A stretch of 59,586 nucleotides of DNA, from positions 1-59,586 of the forward strand of contig CANRVB010000014.1 in NCBI GenBank assembly GCA_947643165.1. The letters are read 5' to 3'. The position numbers and the translations under genes were made by a program. Below, piece after piece: positions 9,321 to 18,539 of this stretch. Source of the DNA: an uncultured Porphyromonadaceae bacterium. Its GTDB lineage: Bacteria; Bacteroidota; Bacteroidia; Bacteroidales; Muribaculaceae. Numbering within the stretch: position 1 is the first letter of the stretch; each line of letters begins with the position of its first letter. The notes below the pieces were generated by a model. It saw nothing but the letters and a program-made list of their open reading frames with translations, did not search any database and was not told where the DNA came from.

Positions 9321-10351
9321 GCAAACACAAAACTGTAGTCCTAATGAGTATTCTTGGACTATCAATAATTGTCTTTTTTATATTGAATCTCCTATTAGGT
9401 TCCATAAGTATTCCTATGATGGATATTTTTGGAATACTTACAGGACAGCACTGCGATAATGAGATATGGAGAAACATAGTTCTTAAATCGCGTGTGCCTC
9501 AATCTCTGACAGCTACAGTTGCCGGTGCTGGACTCGCTGTCAGTGGATTGCTCATGCAGACAGTATTCCGTAATCCGCTTGCAGGTCCATCTGTACTTGG
9601 AATAAGCTCCGGCGCGAGTCTGGGCGTTGCATTTGTTGTACTTCTGTCCGGAAGTATTGGTGGCATGGCATTAAGCAAACTTGGTGTAATAGGTGAAGTG
9701 ACAATAACATTGTCGGCCATAGCCGGATCTTTGCTAATCATGGCTCTTATTGCCTTTGTCGCCCGTAAGGTAAGAGGTAATGTAACACTTCTCATAATGG
9801 GTGTGATGATAGGCTATATAGCCAATGCCATAATAGGAGTACTGAAATTTTTCAGTGCGGAAGAAGATATACGAGCATATGTAATATGGGGCCTTGGTAG
9901 CTTTTCACGTGTATCGGGAGGTCAGACCTCTGTCTTCATCATACTGATGCTATTCCTCCTACCCACAACCTTTTTCCTGATCAAGACTCTCAATATACTG
10001 CTTCTTGGCGATTCATACGCACGCAATCTTGGACTTGACATCAAGCGTGCGCGACTACTTGTTATCAGCTGCTCAGGGATATTGGTCGCAATTGTGACAG
10101 CATATTGTGGCCCAATCGTTTTTCTCGGGCTTGCAGTTCCTCACATATGCCGCGGAATATTCCACTCATCCAATCATTCCATTACATTACCGGCTTCAAT
10201 GCTTGGCGGAGCCTCATTGGCACTGCTTTGTAATCTGATTGCGCGGATGCCAGGATTTGAGGGAGCCTTGCCAGTAAATTCAGTCACTGCACTTGTGGGG
10301 GCCCCTGTTGTTATGTGGGTATTGTTCAACAAACGTAAAAGTGAAGTATGA
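9317..10351 (+). CDS. BtuC/FecCD-type ABC-transporter permease
   Basis: The gene encodes 344 residues with about ten hydrophobic helices, beginning with a helix around residues 10-30. The conserved FecCD motifs RVPQSLTATVAGAGLAVSG, FRNPLAGPSVLGISSGA and GPIVFLGLAVPHICR are present. It forms the inner-membrane channel of the importer whose binding protein and ATPase are encoded on either side, with ATGA overlaps at both ends. The family transports heme, ferric siderophores or cobalamin. Placement in a cobalamin operon favours a corrinoid or tetrapyrrole, by inference. Confidence 0.92.
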   Translation: MSKHKTVVLMSILGLSIIVFFILNLLLGSISIPMMDIFGILTGQHCDNEIWRNIVLKSRVPQSLTATVAGAGLAVSGLLMQTVFRNPLAGPSVLGISSGASLGVAFVVLLSGSIGGMALSKLGVIGEVTITLSAIAGSLLIMALIAFVARKVRGNVTLLIMGVMIGYIANAIIGVLKFFSAEEDIRAYVIWGLGSFSRVSGGQTSVFIILMLFLLPTTFFLIKTLNILLLGDSYARNLGLDIKRARLLVISCSGILVAIVTAYCGPIVFLGLAVPHICRGIFHSSNHSITLPASMLGGASLALLCNLIARMPGFEGALPVNSVTALVGAPVVMWVLFNKRKSEV

Positions 10352-11346
10352 TGAAAAAGAAAGAGACTATCCGAGTAGAAAATCTGTCAACAGGCTATCA
10401 TAGTAAAAAAGGATATAACATTATAACCAAGCACATCAATGCTTCACTGTTTTCCGGTGAGCTCACATGTCTATTAGGCCCGAATGGAGCCGGTAAATCA
10501 ACATTGCTCCGTACTCTTACGGCATTTCTACCGCCTGTCGATGGCCAGATCTTCATTTCAGGCAAACCACTATTCAACTACTCCGATGCAGAACTTGCAA
10601 AGGTTATCGGCGTAGTCCTGACCGACAAGTTGATGGTTACCAACATGACAGTTGATGAATTGGTCGGTATGGGACGAAGTCCATATACCGGATTCTGGGG
10701 TCACATGAGCGACAATGACCATAGAATCGTGACAGACGCTATCGATTTGGTAGGTATCAGCAATCTGCGAGGCCGTATGGTTCAGACGCTTAGCGATGGC
10801 GAACGACAAAAAGTCATGATTGCGAAAGCCTTGGCACAGGAAACCCCAATCATTTTTCTCGATGAGCCTACAGCATTCCTTGACTATCCAAGCAAAGTTG
10901 AGATCATGCAACTTCTACAGAAACTCTCAAGAGAGCAAGCGAAAACCGTATTTCTGTCAACGCACGATCTTGAATTAGCGCTCCAGATTGCCGATCGGAT
11001 ATGGCTTATTGATAAGTCGCACGGCGTAACCATAGGTACTCCCGAAGATCTATCGCTGAGCGGCGATATGAGTATGTACTTTCATAGGGAAGGTGTGACT
11101 TTCGATGCCGAAAGTGGAATGTTCAAGATATGCCACAAGCTCGGAAAATCGGTCAGACTTACCGGCAGCAACGCACCTTATCATATGGTAAAAAAAGCAT
11201 TGGCGCGTCAAGGCATTGATGTCAATAACGACTCGCATAACCCAATATCCATTGAAGCGTCAGAAGATGGATATACAATAAATGGGCTTAAGGTAAAATC
11301 GATCGATGAGTTGATCAATATTGTGACAGATACCATTGACTCTTAA
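10348..11346 (+). CDS. BtuD-type ABC-transporter ATPase
   Basis: This ATP-binding subunit powers the BtuC-like permease. Walker A is GPNGAGKST (Gly44-Lys50), the signature motif is LSDGERQKV, Walker B is IIFLDEP, and the switch histidine is in LSTHDLELA. At 332 residues it is about 75 residues longer than classical BtuD. The extra C-terminal part (from about residue 255) contains SVRLTGSNAPYHMVKKALAR and a short alpha/beta region, an extension seen in Bacteroidota importers of this class; its role is not known. It overlaps the permease by 4 bases and the following gene by one base. Confidence 0.92.
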   Translation: MMKKKETIRVENLSTGYHSKKGYNIITKHINASLFSGELTCLLGPNGAGKSTLLRTLTAFLPPVDGQIFISGKPLFNYSDAELAKVIGVVLTDKLMVTNMTVDELVGMGRSPYTGFWGHMSDNDHRIVTDAIDLVGISNLRGRMVQTLSDGERQKVMIAKALAQETPIIFLDEPTAFLDYPSKVEIMQLLQKLSREQAKTVFLSTHDLELALQIADRIWLIDKSHGVTIGTPEDLSLSGDMSMYFHREGVTFDAESGMFKICHKLGKSVRLTGSNAPYHMVKKALARQGIDVNNDSHNPISIEASEDGYTINGLKVKSIDELINIVTDTIDS

Positions 11347-12386
11347 TGATGAAAACGCTGCTTATAATAATCGATGGTATGGATGATGAGCCTATTCCAG
11401 CATTAGGCAATCTTACGCCAGATTCCTACGCAAATATGCCCGCTCTTAAACATATGCATTCCATGGGAAAGGTATCTTATCAGTATACGATCCCGGATGG
11501 TTGTGAGCCGGCTACAGATGTCGCTATGCGTTCAATTTTAGGATTGGATATTAAGGATGGTGCATTCGGCTGTCGGTCATGGCTGGAGGCATTAGGAGCC
11601 GGTATCGACGTAAATCCCGGTGATCTATGTATGCGTTGCAATCTCATCACCCACAATAATGGAATAATCGTTTCGCATAACGGATCAAATCCTCCTGAAA
11701 ATGAATGTAAGACTATCATAGACGAACTAAATGACCACTTCGCGAAAGACAATCTTACATTTCATTGCTGCAACAGCTTCCGTAATATTCTTGTCATCAA
11801 AGACAACTGCTCTTCAGTCTCTGCCACGGCACCGCACACATTGATAGGCTCCCCCGTGGATATGCTCAACTTAAAGTCGGATAATCACTTATTGGAACAC
11901 AAGCTAAACGACTGCATTGTCAAATCCCGAAGTATTCTTAGCTCGCATACAGCCAACGGCATCTCTCTATGGTCGCCAGGCAGACCCACCCGTTTCACCA
12001 GGAAACTGTCAGGTGCAGTTATTGCAGGTGTAAACGTAGTGAAAGGTATAGGAATAGCCACAGGCATGTCGGTAATGGATGTGCCGGGAGCTACAGGTGA
12101 TGAAAACACCGACTACACTGCAAAATATCGAGCTGCTACAGACGCATTGAAGCATGAAGACTTCGTAATTTTACACATCGAGGCTCCTGATGAGGCTGCT
12201 CACCAGCGCAATTGGATGAAAAAAGTATATATCCTTGAACAGATCGACCGCTACATACTCATGCCACTCCTCCACACTGACGGTCCTATACATATAATCG
12301 TTCAGGCCGACCATGCAACCTCATCATTGACAGGTCAGCACATGGCTTCACCCGTCAGAGTGATTAACTATTTTAAATCTAACTAA
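11346..12386 (+). CDS. Archaeal-type ApgM-like (alkaline phosphatase superfamily) enzyme in the cobalamin operon
   Basis: The 346-residue protein matches cofactor-independent phosphoglycerate mutases of the archaeal ApgM type. It has the metal-binding IIIDGMDD near the N-terminus, ATDVAMRSILGLD near residue 57, and ADHATSSLTGQH near the C-terminus, which supplies Asp and His metal ligands. The usual nucleophilic serine of the GSDxA motif appears as Thr57. Glycolytic mutase activity is unlikely in this setting. ApgM paralogues in Bacteroides threonine operons are predicted homoserine-kinase analogues, so a similar role on L-threonine (making threonine phosphate for CobD), or an alpha-ribazole-phosphate phosphatase role, is a reasonable hypothesis. 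It sits between the importer ATPase and cbiHC without gaps. Confidence 0.75.
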   Translation: MMKTLLIIIDGMDDEPIPALGNLTPDSYANMPALKHMHSMGKVSYQYTIPDGCEPATDVAMRSILGLDIKDGAFGCRSWLEALGAGIDVNPGDLCMRCNLITHNNGIIVSHNGSNPPENECKTIIDELNDHFAKDNLTFHCCNSFRNILVIKDNCSSVSATAPHTLIGSPVDMLNLKSDNHLLEHKLNDCIVKSRSILSSHTANGISLWSPGRPTRFTRKLSGAVIAGVNVVKGIGIATGMSVMDVPGATGDENTDYTAKYRAATDALKHEDFVILHIEAPDEAAHQRNWMKKVYILEQIDRYILMPLLHTDGPIHIIVQADHATSSLTGQHMASPVRVINYFKSN

Positions 12387-13796
12387 ATGAAATCCAAGAT
12401 AACCGTCATAGGCATCGGACCTGGAAATGTAGGAGATATGACATCCCGTGCCATAGACGCTCTCCGACATGCCGACATTGTAGTAGGATACAAATATTAC
12501 ATCCCATTCATATCACCTCTCCTGAAGGTGGATGTGGAGATTGTGCAGAATGGAATGAAGCAGGAGCAGAGTCGCATACAGAAAGCGGTGGAAATAGCCG
12601 AAAGTGGCCGCGATGTATGTGTGATCAGCTCTGGCGATGCCGGGATATATGGCATGGCCCCGCTTGTATACGAAATGCTGCAGGAACGTGGCTCTGACAA
12701 CATATTGGTTGAGGTGATTCCAGGCATAAGCGCATTTCAGAAAGCTGCATCCCTTTTGGGAGCACCTGTCGGCCACGATTTCTGTGTCATATCACTCAGC
12801 GATCTCATGACTCCGTGGTCTTTGATCGAGAAACGTATAAAAGCAGCTGTCGACGGCGATTTCGTTACAGCAGTCTACAATCCCAAAAGTACCGGACGCT
12901 ATTGGCAACTCCACCGGCTGAAAGAATTATTCATGGCCGAACGTCAGCACCATACACCGGTTGGATATGTCCGTCAAGCCGGCCGTGAGGATGAATATGT
13001 AAAAGTGACCACTCTTCGCGATTTCGATCCTGAGGAGATAGATATGTTTACAGTCATCATCATCGGAAATTCTCAATCCTATGTATGGAAAGACTTAATA
13101 ACCACTCCGCGCGGCTACTACAGGTCATCATCATCGGAAAGCGAATCGGCTCCGGGTCAGTCTATCATGATAGAAAGTTTCCGGACTATAGAAAGCGAGA
13201 TGGCAAACCCTGACATACCTCTTGACCTGAAATGGCCTGTTCTCCATGCTATTCACACCACTGCCGACTTCGACATGGAGAAGATTGTAAAAGCCGACAA
13301 CCAAGCCGTAATACAAGTATATCGGTCTCTCACAGAAGGTGGTGTGCGGACAATAGTTACAGATGTGACAATGGCCGCTTCAGGCATACGTAAAGGCGCC
13401 CTGAAGCGGTTGGGTATAGATGTGAAATGCTATCTCAACGATCCGGAGACATCCGAACTGGCTAAAGAGAAATGTATAACCCGGACCCAAGCCGGCATAC
13501 GGCGTGCGGTTGAAGAACATCCCGATGCTCTGTATGTTTTCGGCAATGCTCCTACAGCGCTCATGGAACTATGTTCGCTTATACGCCGCAACAAGGCTAA
13601 ACCATGCGGGATAGTCGCAGCACCTGTAGGATTTGTGCATGTATGCGAAAGCAAGCATATGGTAAAACCTTTTCACTCAATCCCTAAGATTATAGTTGAA
13701 GGACGTAAGGGAGGAAGCAATCTGGCCGCTACTCTGGTCAATTCCATTCTTTGCTGGCCTGACGCTCAAATGCTAAAACCCGGACGAGATGTGTGA
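12387..13796 (+). CDS. cbiHC: CbiH-CbiC fusion: C17-methyltransferase / precorrin-8X methylmutase
   Basis: This bifunctional corrin-ring enzyme has 469 residues. Residues 1-235 are a tetrapyrrole methyltransferase of CbiH/CobJ type (GIGPGNVGDMT, SSGDAGIYGMA, VIPGISAFQKAA), which methylates C17 and contracts the ring. From about residue 255 to the end it is CbiC/CobH, which moves the methyl group from C11 to C12. The catalytic histidine is probably the one in LHAIHTTADF, followed by DVTMAASGI and the FGNAPTAL segment. A serine-rich linker (SSSSESES) joins the domains. The gene starts directly after the ApgM-like stop and overlaps cbiET by 8 bases. Confidence 0.93.
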   Translation: MKSKITVIGIGPGNVGDMTSRAIDALRHADIVVGYKYYIPFISPLLKVDVEIVQNGMKQEQSRIQKAVEIAESGRDVCVISSGDAGIYGMAPLVYEMLQERGSDNILVEVIPGISAFQKAASLLGAPVGHDFCVISLSDLMTPWSLIEKRIKAAVDGDFVTAVYNPKSTGRYWQLHRLKELFMAERQHHTPVGYVRQAGREDEYVKVTTLRDFDPEEIDMFTVIIIGNSQSYVWKDLITTPRGYYRSSSSESESAPGQSIMIESFRTIESEMANPDIPLDLKWPVLHAIHTTADFDMEKIVKADNQAVIQVYRSLTEGGVRTIVTDVTMAASGIRKGALKRLGIDVKCYLNDPETSELAKEKCITRTQAGIRRAVEEHPDALYVFGNAPTALMELCSLIRRNKAKPCGIVAAPVGFVHVCESKHMVKPFHSIPKIIVEGRKGGSNLAATLVNSILCWPDAQMLKPGRDV

Positions 13797-14973
13797 CATA
13801 AGTTTTACCATAATTGGAATTTCCGATAATAACCACCTGTACTTCTCGCCGGAAATTATTGACATCATAACCCACGGCCGAGTCTTCTCTGGAGGCATAC
13901 GCCACCACGCTATTGTCAAGCACTTGCTGCCCGAGGATGCGGTATGGATTGATGTTACGGTTCCTCTTGAGGCCGTATTCAGCCGCTATGCCGAGTTTGA
14001 CAATATTGTAGTTTTCGCATCTGGCGATCCTCTGTTCTACGGTTATGCCACTACCCTGCTACGTGAGTTCCCGCATTCCAAGATCAACCTATATCCATCT
14101 TTCAACTCTCTTCAGATGCTGGCACACAAGCTGCTGCTGCCTTATGCGGAAATGACCAACATATCGCTTACCGGGCGGCCATGGAAAAATATTGATATCG
14201 CACTGATTGAAAACCGCCCGCTTATCGGAATTCTTACTGACCGGAAAAAAGGCCCGGCGGAAATAGCGCGACGGCTTCTCTATTACGGATATGACAACTA
14301 TAGCATGGCCATCGGCGAATGTCTGGGAAACGATTCGGAGACAATCAGCATATTGACGCTGACAGAGGCGGCAGAAAGAAGCTTTGCCAATCCCAATTGT
14401 GTGATTCTTAAGATGAACAATCCCCGCACACGATACTTTGGGATTCCTGAACATTTGTTTTCACATCTTGAGGGACGCGACAACATGATCACAAAGATGC
14501 CTGTACGATTGCTATCCTTGTCAATGCTCGATCTTAACCATCGGTCAGTCATGTGGGACATAGGTTTCTGCACAGGATCCGTTTCAATTGAGGCTAAACT
14601 TCACTTTCCGGCTCTCGACATTATCGCTTTTGAACGACGGAATGAATCACGCAGATTGCTTGATGAGAACTGTCGGAAGTTCGGCACACCGGGCATTACC
14701 GGCGTGATCGGTGATTTCATGGAATGCGGACTGCACAGTTATCCGTCACCCGATGCTGTGTTCATAGGAGGTCATGGCGGCAGATTGGATGACATGGTCA
14801 GCCGAATATACTCGCATCTCAATCCGGGAGGTGTGATAGTCTTCAATTCTGTGAGCCCGGACAGTTGTCATAGGTTCAGGAATGCGGTAGCCAAAAACGG
14901 AGGCTCGATAGAATCCGAACACACATTGGCATTGGACAATCATAATCCGATAACTATTCTTAAAGCTCGATGA
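13789..14973 (+). CDS. cbiET: CbiE-CbiT fusion (CobL-like): C5,C15-methyltransferase and decarboxylase
   Basis: The 394-residue protein combines CbiE (residues 1-215; FASGDPLFYGYATTLL and SLTGRPW) and CbiT (from about residue 235; WDIGFCTGSVSIEAK SAM-binding loop). It methylates C5 and C15 and decarboxylates the ring-C acetate. The CbiE part lacks the usual glycine-rich GxGPG start and instead reads IIGISDNNHLYFSPE. In CbiT, the DIGxGTGS loop has Cys in place of Gly. Both may be lineage features. It starts inside the cbiHC end (13789-13796) and shares ATGA with cbiGF. Confidence 0.92.
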   Translation: MCDISFTIIGISDNNHLYFSPEIIDIITHGRVFSGGIRHHAIVKHLLPEDAVWIDVTVPLEAVFSRYAEFDNIVVFASGDPLFYGYATTLLREFPHSKINLYPSFNSLQMLAHKLLLPYAEMTNISLTGRPWKNIDIALIENRPLIGILTDRKKGPAEIARRLLYYGYDNYSMAIGECLGNDSETISILTLTEAAERSFANPNCVILKMNNPRTRYFGIPEHLFSHLEGRDNMITKMPVRLLSLSMLDLNHRSVMWDIGFCTGSVSIEAKLHFPALDIIAFERRNESRRLLDENCRKFGTPGITGVIGDFMECGLHSYPSPDAVFIGGHGGRLDDMVSRIYSHLNPGGVIVFNSVSPDSCHRFRNAVAKNGGSIESEHTLALDNHNPITILKAR

Positions 14974-16739
14974 AATATATAATCTATATAAATGAGGCTG
15001 GCCACAAACTTGGGAAATGCCTTCATAACGAATTGAACGGCTTCACTCTTATTGAATACCATGCTTTCGATCATTCACTGTTCGGAGAGTGTGAAGCTAT
15101 AATTTTTATAGGAGCTCTCGGTATATGTGTTCGCATGATCGCTCCTATGATCAATGACAAGTATCATGATCCCGCTGTTGTCTGCGTTGACACTACAGGT
15201 CGTAATGCCATATCGGTGTTGTCGGGCCACGTAGGAGGGGCAAACAATCTCTGCAAGGAAGTGGCGCATATCATCGGAGCTAATCCTGTTGTAACCACCC
15301 AGAGCGACAACACCGGTCTGTGGGCTCTTGATACAATTGCCCGGCAATTTGGGTGGACCACCGATATTACCCCCGCAGCAATGAATCAGGCCATATCGAC
15401 ACTCGTCAACGGTGAGCCTGTCGGATTGCTGTTGGATGTACGTGACTCCGGCACAGAATACCTTGAATCATCATTGCCGTCAAATGTTACACTTATCACG
15501 GATCATGATGAATTATCCGGTTTCAAGCTGATCATTGCAATCACTCCATTCATATATCAGTCAGATTGTCAGATCATCTATTACCGGCCTATGGTTCTTA
15601 ACTTAGGGATCGGATGCCGCCGCAATTGTAACCCGGCTAACATACCGGAGTACATCGCGGCAACGCTTGAGAAAGCAGGAATCAGTTCGGCATCTATCAA
15701 ATCAGTATCGACTGTCGATCTAAAAAAGGAAGAACAACTTGTCAAGGAACTTTCAAGTTGGAACAATGTAAACATCTGCAATATTTATACTCCGGAGCAG
15801 CTTGACGGAATAAACGTGCCTAACCCCTCGCAAAAGGTCTTGGATGTGACCGGAGTGGCAGGTGTCGCCGAAAGTTGCGCGATCAAAGCATCAGATGGAG
15901 GTAAGCTGATATTGGAAAAACAAAAAGGCAAACTCTCAGAGAATTCAGATTTCACTTTTGCCGTAGCTATAGACAAAGGTGCTCTGCGCGGTGGTCACAT
16001 AGAGATTGTGGGAGCCGGCCCGGGCGACCCCGATCTTGTATCTGTTCGCGGACATCGTTTCCTACAACAAGCCGACCTTATACTCTATGCCGGAAGTCTT
16101 GTACCAAAGGAACTTACCGATTGTGCCAAATCCGGGTGTGTCGTAAGAAGCTCGGCCTCAATGACACTCGGTGAGCAGTTTAGCCTCATGAAAGAGTTCT
16201 ACGACCGCGGCAAACTCATTGTACGTCTCCACACAGGCGATCCATGTATTTATGGAGCGATACAGGAGCAAATGGCCTTTTTCGATCGGTTTGGCATGCA
16301 GTATCACATTACGCCCGGAATCTCATCTTTTCAAGCAGCCGCAGCCGCATTGAAATCGCAGTTTACAATACCTGAAAAGGTTCAGACTATCATTCTTACC
16401 AGAGGTGAAGGTCGCACCCCGATGCCGGAAAAAGAGCAACTGCATAAATTAGCGGCTTCGCAAAGTACTATGTGTATATACCTGAGTGCCGGAATTGTGG
16501 ATGATGTGCAGCGGGAACTCCTGAAAGCATATCCACCGAATACCCCTGTAGCGGCATGCTATAAACTTACATGGCGTGAAGAGAAAATCTATCGCGGAGT
16601 TTTGAAAGACCTTGCTCAGATTGTACATGAAAACAATCTTACTCTCACGACCCTTCTGGTAGTAGGAGAAGCTATTGACAACCGTAATGGACTTTCCCGT
16701 CTGTATAGCGACAGCTTCAAACATCTTTTCAGACCATGA
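14970..16739 (+). CDS. cbiGF: CbiG-CbiF fusion: cobalt-precorrin-5A hydrolase / precorrin-4 C11-methyltransferase
   Basis: This is a 589-residue two-domain enzyme. Residues 1-320 are CbiG (FIGALGICVRMIAP, VLSGHVGGANNL and the C-terminal LGIGCRRNC), which opens the lactone and releases acetaldehyde in the anaerobic pathway. Residues 340-589 are CbiF/CobM (VGAGPGDPDLVSVRG, YAGSLVP, HTGDPCIYGA, ITPGISSFQAAAA), which methylates C11. CbiG is a marker of the oxygen-independent route. Fusing it with CbiF joins two consecutive steps in one chain. Overlaps of 4 bases with both neighbours indicate tight translational coupling. Confidence 0.95.
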   Translation: MKYIIYINEAGHKLGKCLHNELNGFTLIEYHAFDHSLFGECEAIIFIGALGICVRMIAPMINDKYHDPAVVCVDTTGRNAISVLSGHVGGANNLCKEVAHIIGANPVVTTQSDNTGLWALDTIARQFGWTTDITPAAMNQAISTLVNGEPVGLLLDVRDSGTEYLESSLPSNVTLITDHDELSGFKLIIAITPFIYQSDCQIIYYRPMVLNLGIGCRRNCNPANIPEYIAATLEKAGISSASIKSVSTVDLKKEEQLVKELSSWNNVNICNIYTPEQLDGINVPNPSQKVLDVTGVAGVAESCAIKASDGGKLILEKQKGKLSENSDFTFAVAIDKGALRGGHIEIVGAGPGDPDLVSVRGHRFLQQADLILYAGSLVPKELTDCAKSGCVVRSSASMTLGEQFSLMKEFYDRGKLIVRLHTGDPCIYGAIQEQMAFFDRFGMQYHITPGISSFQAAAAALKSQFTIPEKVQTIILTRGEGRTPMPEKEQLHKLAASQSTMCIYLSAGIVDDVQRELLKAYPPNTPVAACYKLTWREEKIYRGVLKDLAQIVHENNLTLTTLLVVGEAIDNRNGLSRLYSDSFKHLFRP

Positions 16740-18538
16740 TTCTCGTTTTCGGAGGGACCACAGAAGGTCGTGGGGCGATTGAGGCTCTTGACGAAGGGTC
16801 CGGGCATTATCTATATTCCACTTTGGGCGACAACCAGCAGGTGGAGTGTGGCCACGGTATTCACATAAGCGGCCCCATGACAGAAAGCAGTATGACTGAT
16901 ATCTGTCATGGCAACAATATACAAGTCATCATAGATGCAGCCCACCCGTTTGCCTCCAATCTCCACAATACAGTCCATACTGTCGCCACCCGGCTCCGGA
17001 TACCGGTTATACGGTTCGAGCGCCGGTATCCCGTCATACGATCCGATCAGGTATTATGGTGCGAAGATTATGATGAAGCCGTAAGATTGATGACAGAGCA
17101 CAATATAAAGCGGCTGTTGGCACTCACTGGTGTGAAAACTATCGGCCGTCTTGCTGAGTTCTGGCATAATCATAATAATGAGACTTGGTTTCGCGTACTC
17201 CCCCGTGACGAATCAATAGAATGCGCACGGATGGTTGGATTCCCTGAGAACCATCTTGTGTTTTATGATGATAATGATAATACCGGACAGTTGATCGATG
17301 AAATATCCCCTGATGCGATAATAACCAAAGAGAGTGGCATAAGTGGCGGCTTCATCGAGAAAGTCAGTATCGCAATTGAAAAGGGTCTGAAGGTATTTGT
17401 TGTCCGCCGGCCAAAACTACCGGATTCTTTTATTACCGTTGACGGCCCTCATGGGCTTCGTATGGAAATAGAACGCCTGTTGCCCGACTTTTATCCTCTT
17501 CACACAGGCTTTACAACCGGATCTTGTGCGACAGCAGCTGCAAAAGCAGCTCTTATCGGACTCGTATACGGTGAAAAGCCTGATACAATCTCATTCAAAA
17601 TACCCGAAGGCGAGACTTTACGTATGGATATCGAATCTATTGATATCCATGCCTTATCAGCTTCGGCTACGGTTATAAAGATTGCTGGCGATGACCCGGA
17701 CGTTACAAACCATAGTCGTATCACTGCCAATGTCGCTTATGCCTCTCATGAAGGTATACATTTTATCGGAGGTGAGGGCATCGGGACTGTGACATTGCCA
17801 GGTATTGGGCTTCCCGTTGGCTCCCCCGCCATTAATCCTGTACCGCGCGCCATGATTGAGGCCGAATTATCGCCGATATATTCAGATGGACTCGATGTGA
17901 CAATCTCTCTTGAAAATGGAGAAGACCTAGCCCAGAAGACTTTCAATCCTCGGGTTGGAGTGATAGGTGGTGTCTCTATAATAGGCACAAGTGGCATTGT
18001 ACGTCCGTTCTCCCATGAGGCGTTCATAGATGCTATCCGACGGGAAATGGAAGTAGCCATAGCTGTCGGATGCGACAGGATTGTCATCAACTCTGGAGGA
18101 AAAAGCGAACGGTATATGAAAACCATGTACCCCGATCTGCCCGATCAGGCATTCATTCAATATGGTAATGCCATCGGCGATACAATGCATATAGCTCAGG
18201 ATCTCGGCATCTCACACCTGACTATCGGCCTTATGATAGGCAAGGCCGTGAAATTGGCCGATGGCAATTATGACACCCATAGTCATAAGGTGACGCTTGA
18301 TCGTGAATTTCTTATTAATGTAGCCTCAGATAACGGATGCTCGGGCCATGCAGTTGATACTATACGCCGTCTGTCGCTTGCACGTGAATTATGGAACAAT
18401 CTGCCGGCTGATGATGCTGACCGTTTTTTCCCTGCTTTATTGAGATTATGCCATAGGCAGTGTAAACAGATATATAGTGGGAATCTTGAATCGGTCTTGA
18501 TTGATGATTCCGGTAATATCAGATATATGACAAAATGA
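16736..18538 (+). CDS. cbiJD: CbiJ-CbiD fusion: precorrin-6A reductase / C1-methyltransferase
   Basis: The 600-residue protein starts with a CbiJ/CobK reductase domain (residues 1-245; VFGGTTEGRGAIEAL, DAAHPFASNLHN, LALTGVKTI, TKESGISGG). A CbiD domain follows (from about residue 255; TGFTTGSCATAAAKAA, INPVPRAMI, KSERYMK), which methylates C1 in the cobalt-early pathway. CbiD, together with CbiG, shows that the operon encodes the anaerobic route. It overlaps cbiGF by ATGA, and the next gene (cbiA) begins one base after its stop. Confidence 0.95.
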   Translation: MILVFGGTTEGRGAIEALDEGSGHYLYSTLGDNQQVECGHGIHISGPMTESSMTDICHGNNIQVIIDAAHPFASNLHNTVHTVATRLRIPVIRFERRYPVIRSDQVLWCEDYDEAVRLMTEHNIKRLLALTGVKTIGRLAEFWHNHNNETWFRVLPRDESIECARMVGFPENHLVFYDDNDNTGQLIDEISPDAIITKESGISGGFIEKVSIAIEKGLKVFVVRRPKLPDSFITVDGPHGLRMEIERLLPDFYPLHTGFTTGSCATAAAKAALIGLVYGEKPDTISFKIPEGETLRMDIESIDIHALSASATVIKIAGDDPDVTNHSRITANVAYASHEGIHFIGGEGIGTVTLPGIGLPVGSPAINPVPRAMIEAELSPIYSDGLDVTISLENGEDLAQKTFNPRVGVIGGVSIIGTSGIVRPFSHEAFIDAIRREMEVAIAVGCDRIVINSGGKSERYMKTMYPDLPDQAFIQYGNAIGDTMHIAQDLGISHLTIGLMIGKAVKLADGNYDTHSHKVTLDREFLINVASDNGCSGHAVDTIRRLSLARELWNNLPADDADRFFPALLRLCHRQCKQIYSGNLESVLIDDSGNIRYMTK

Positions 18539-18539
18539 T

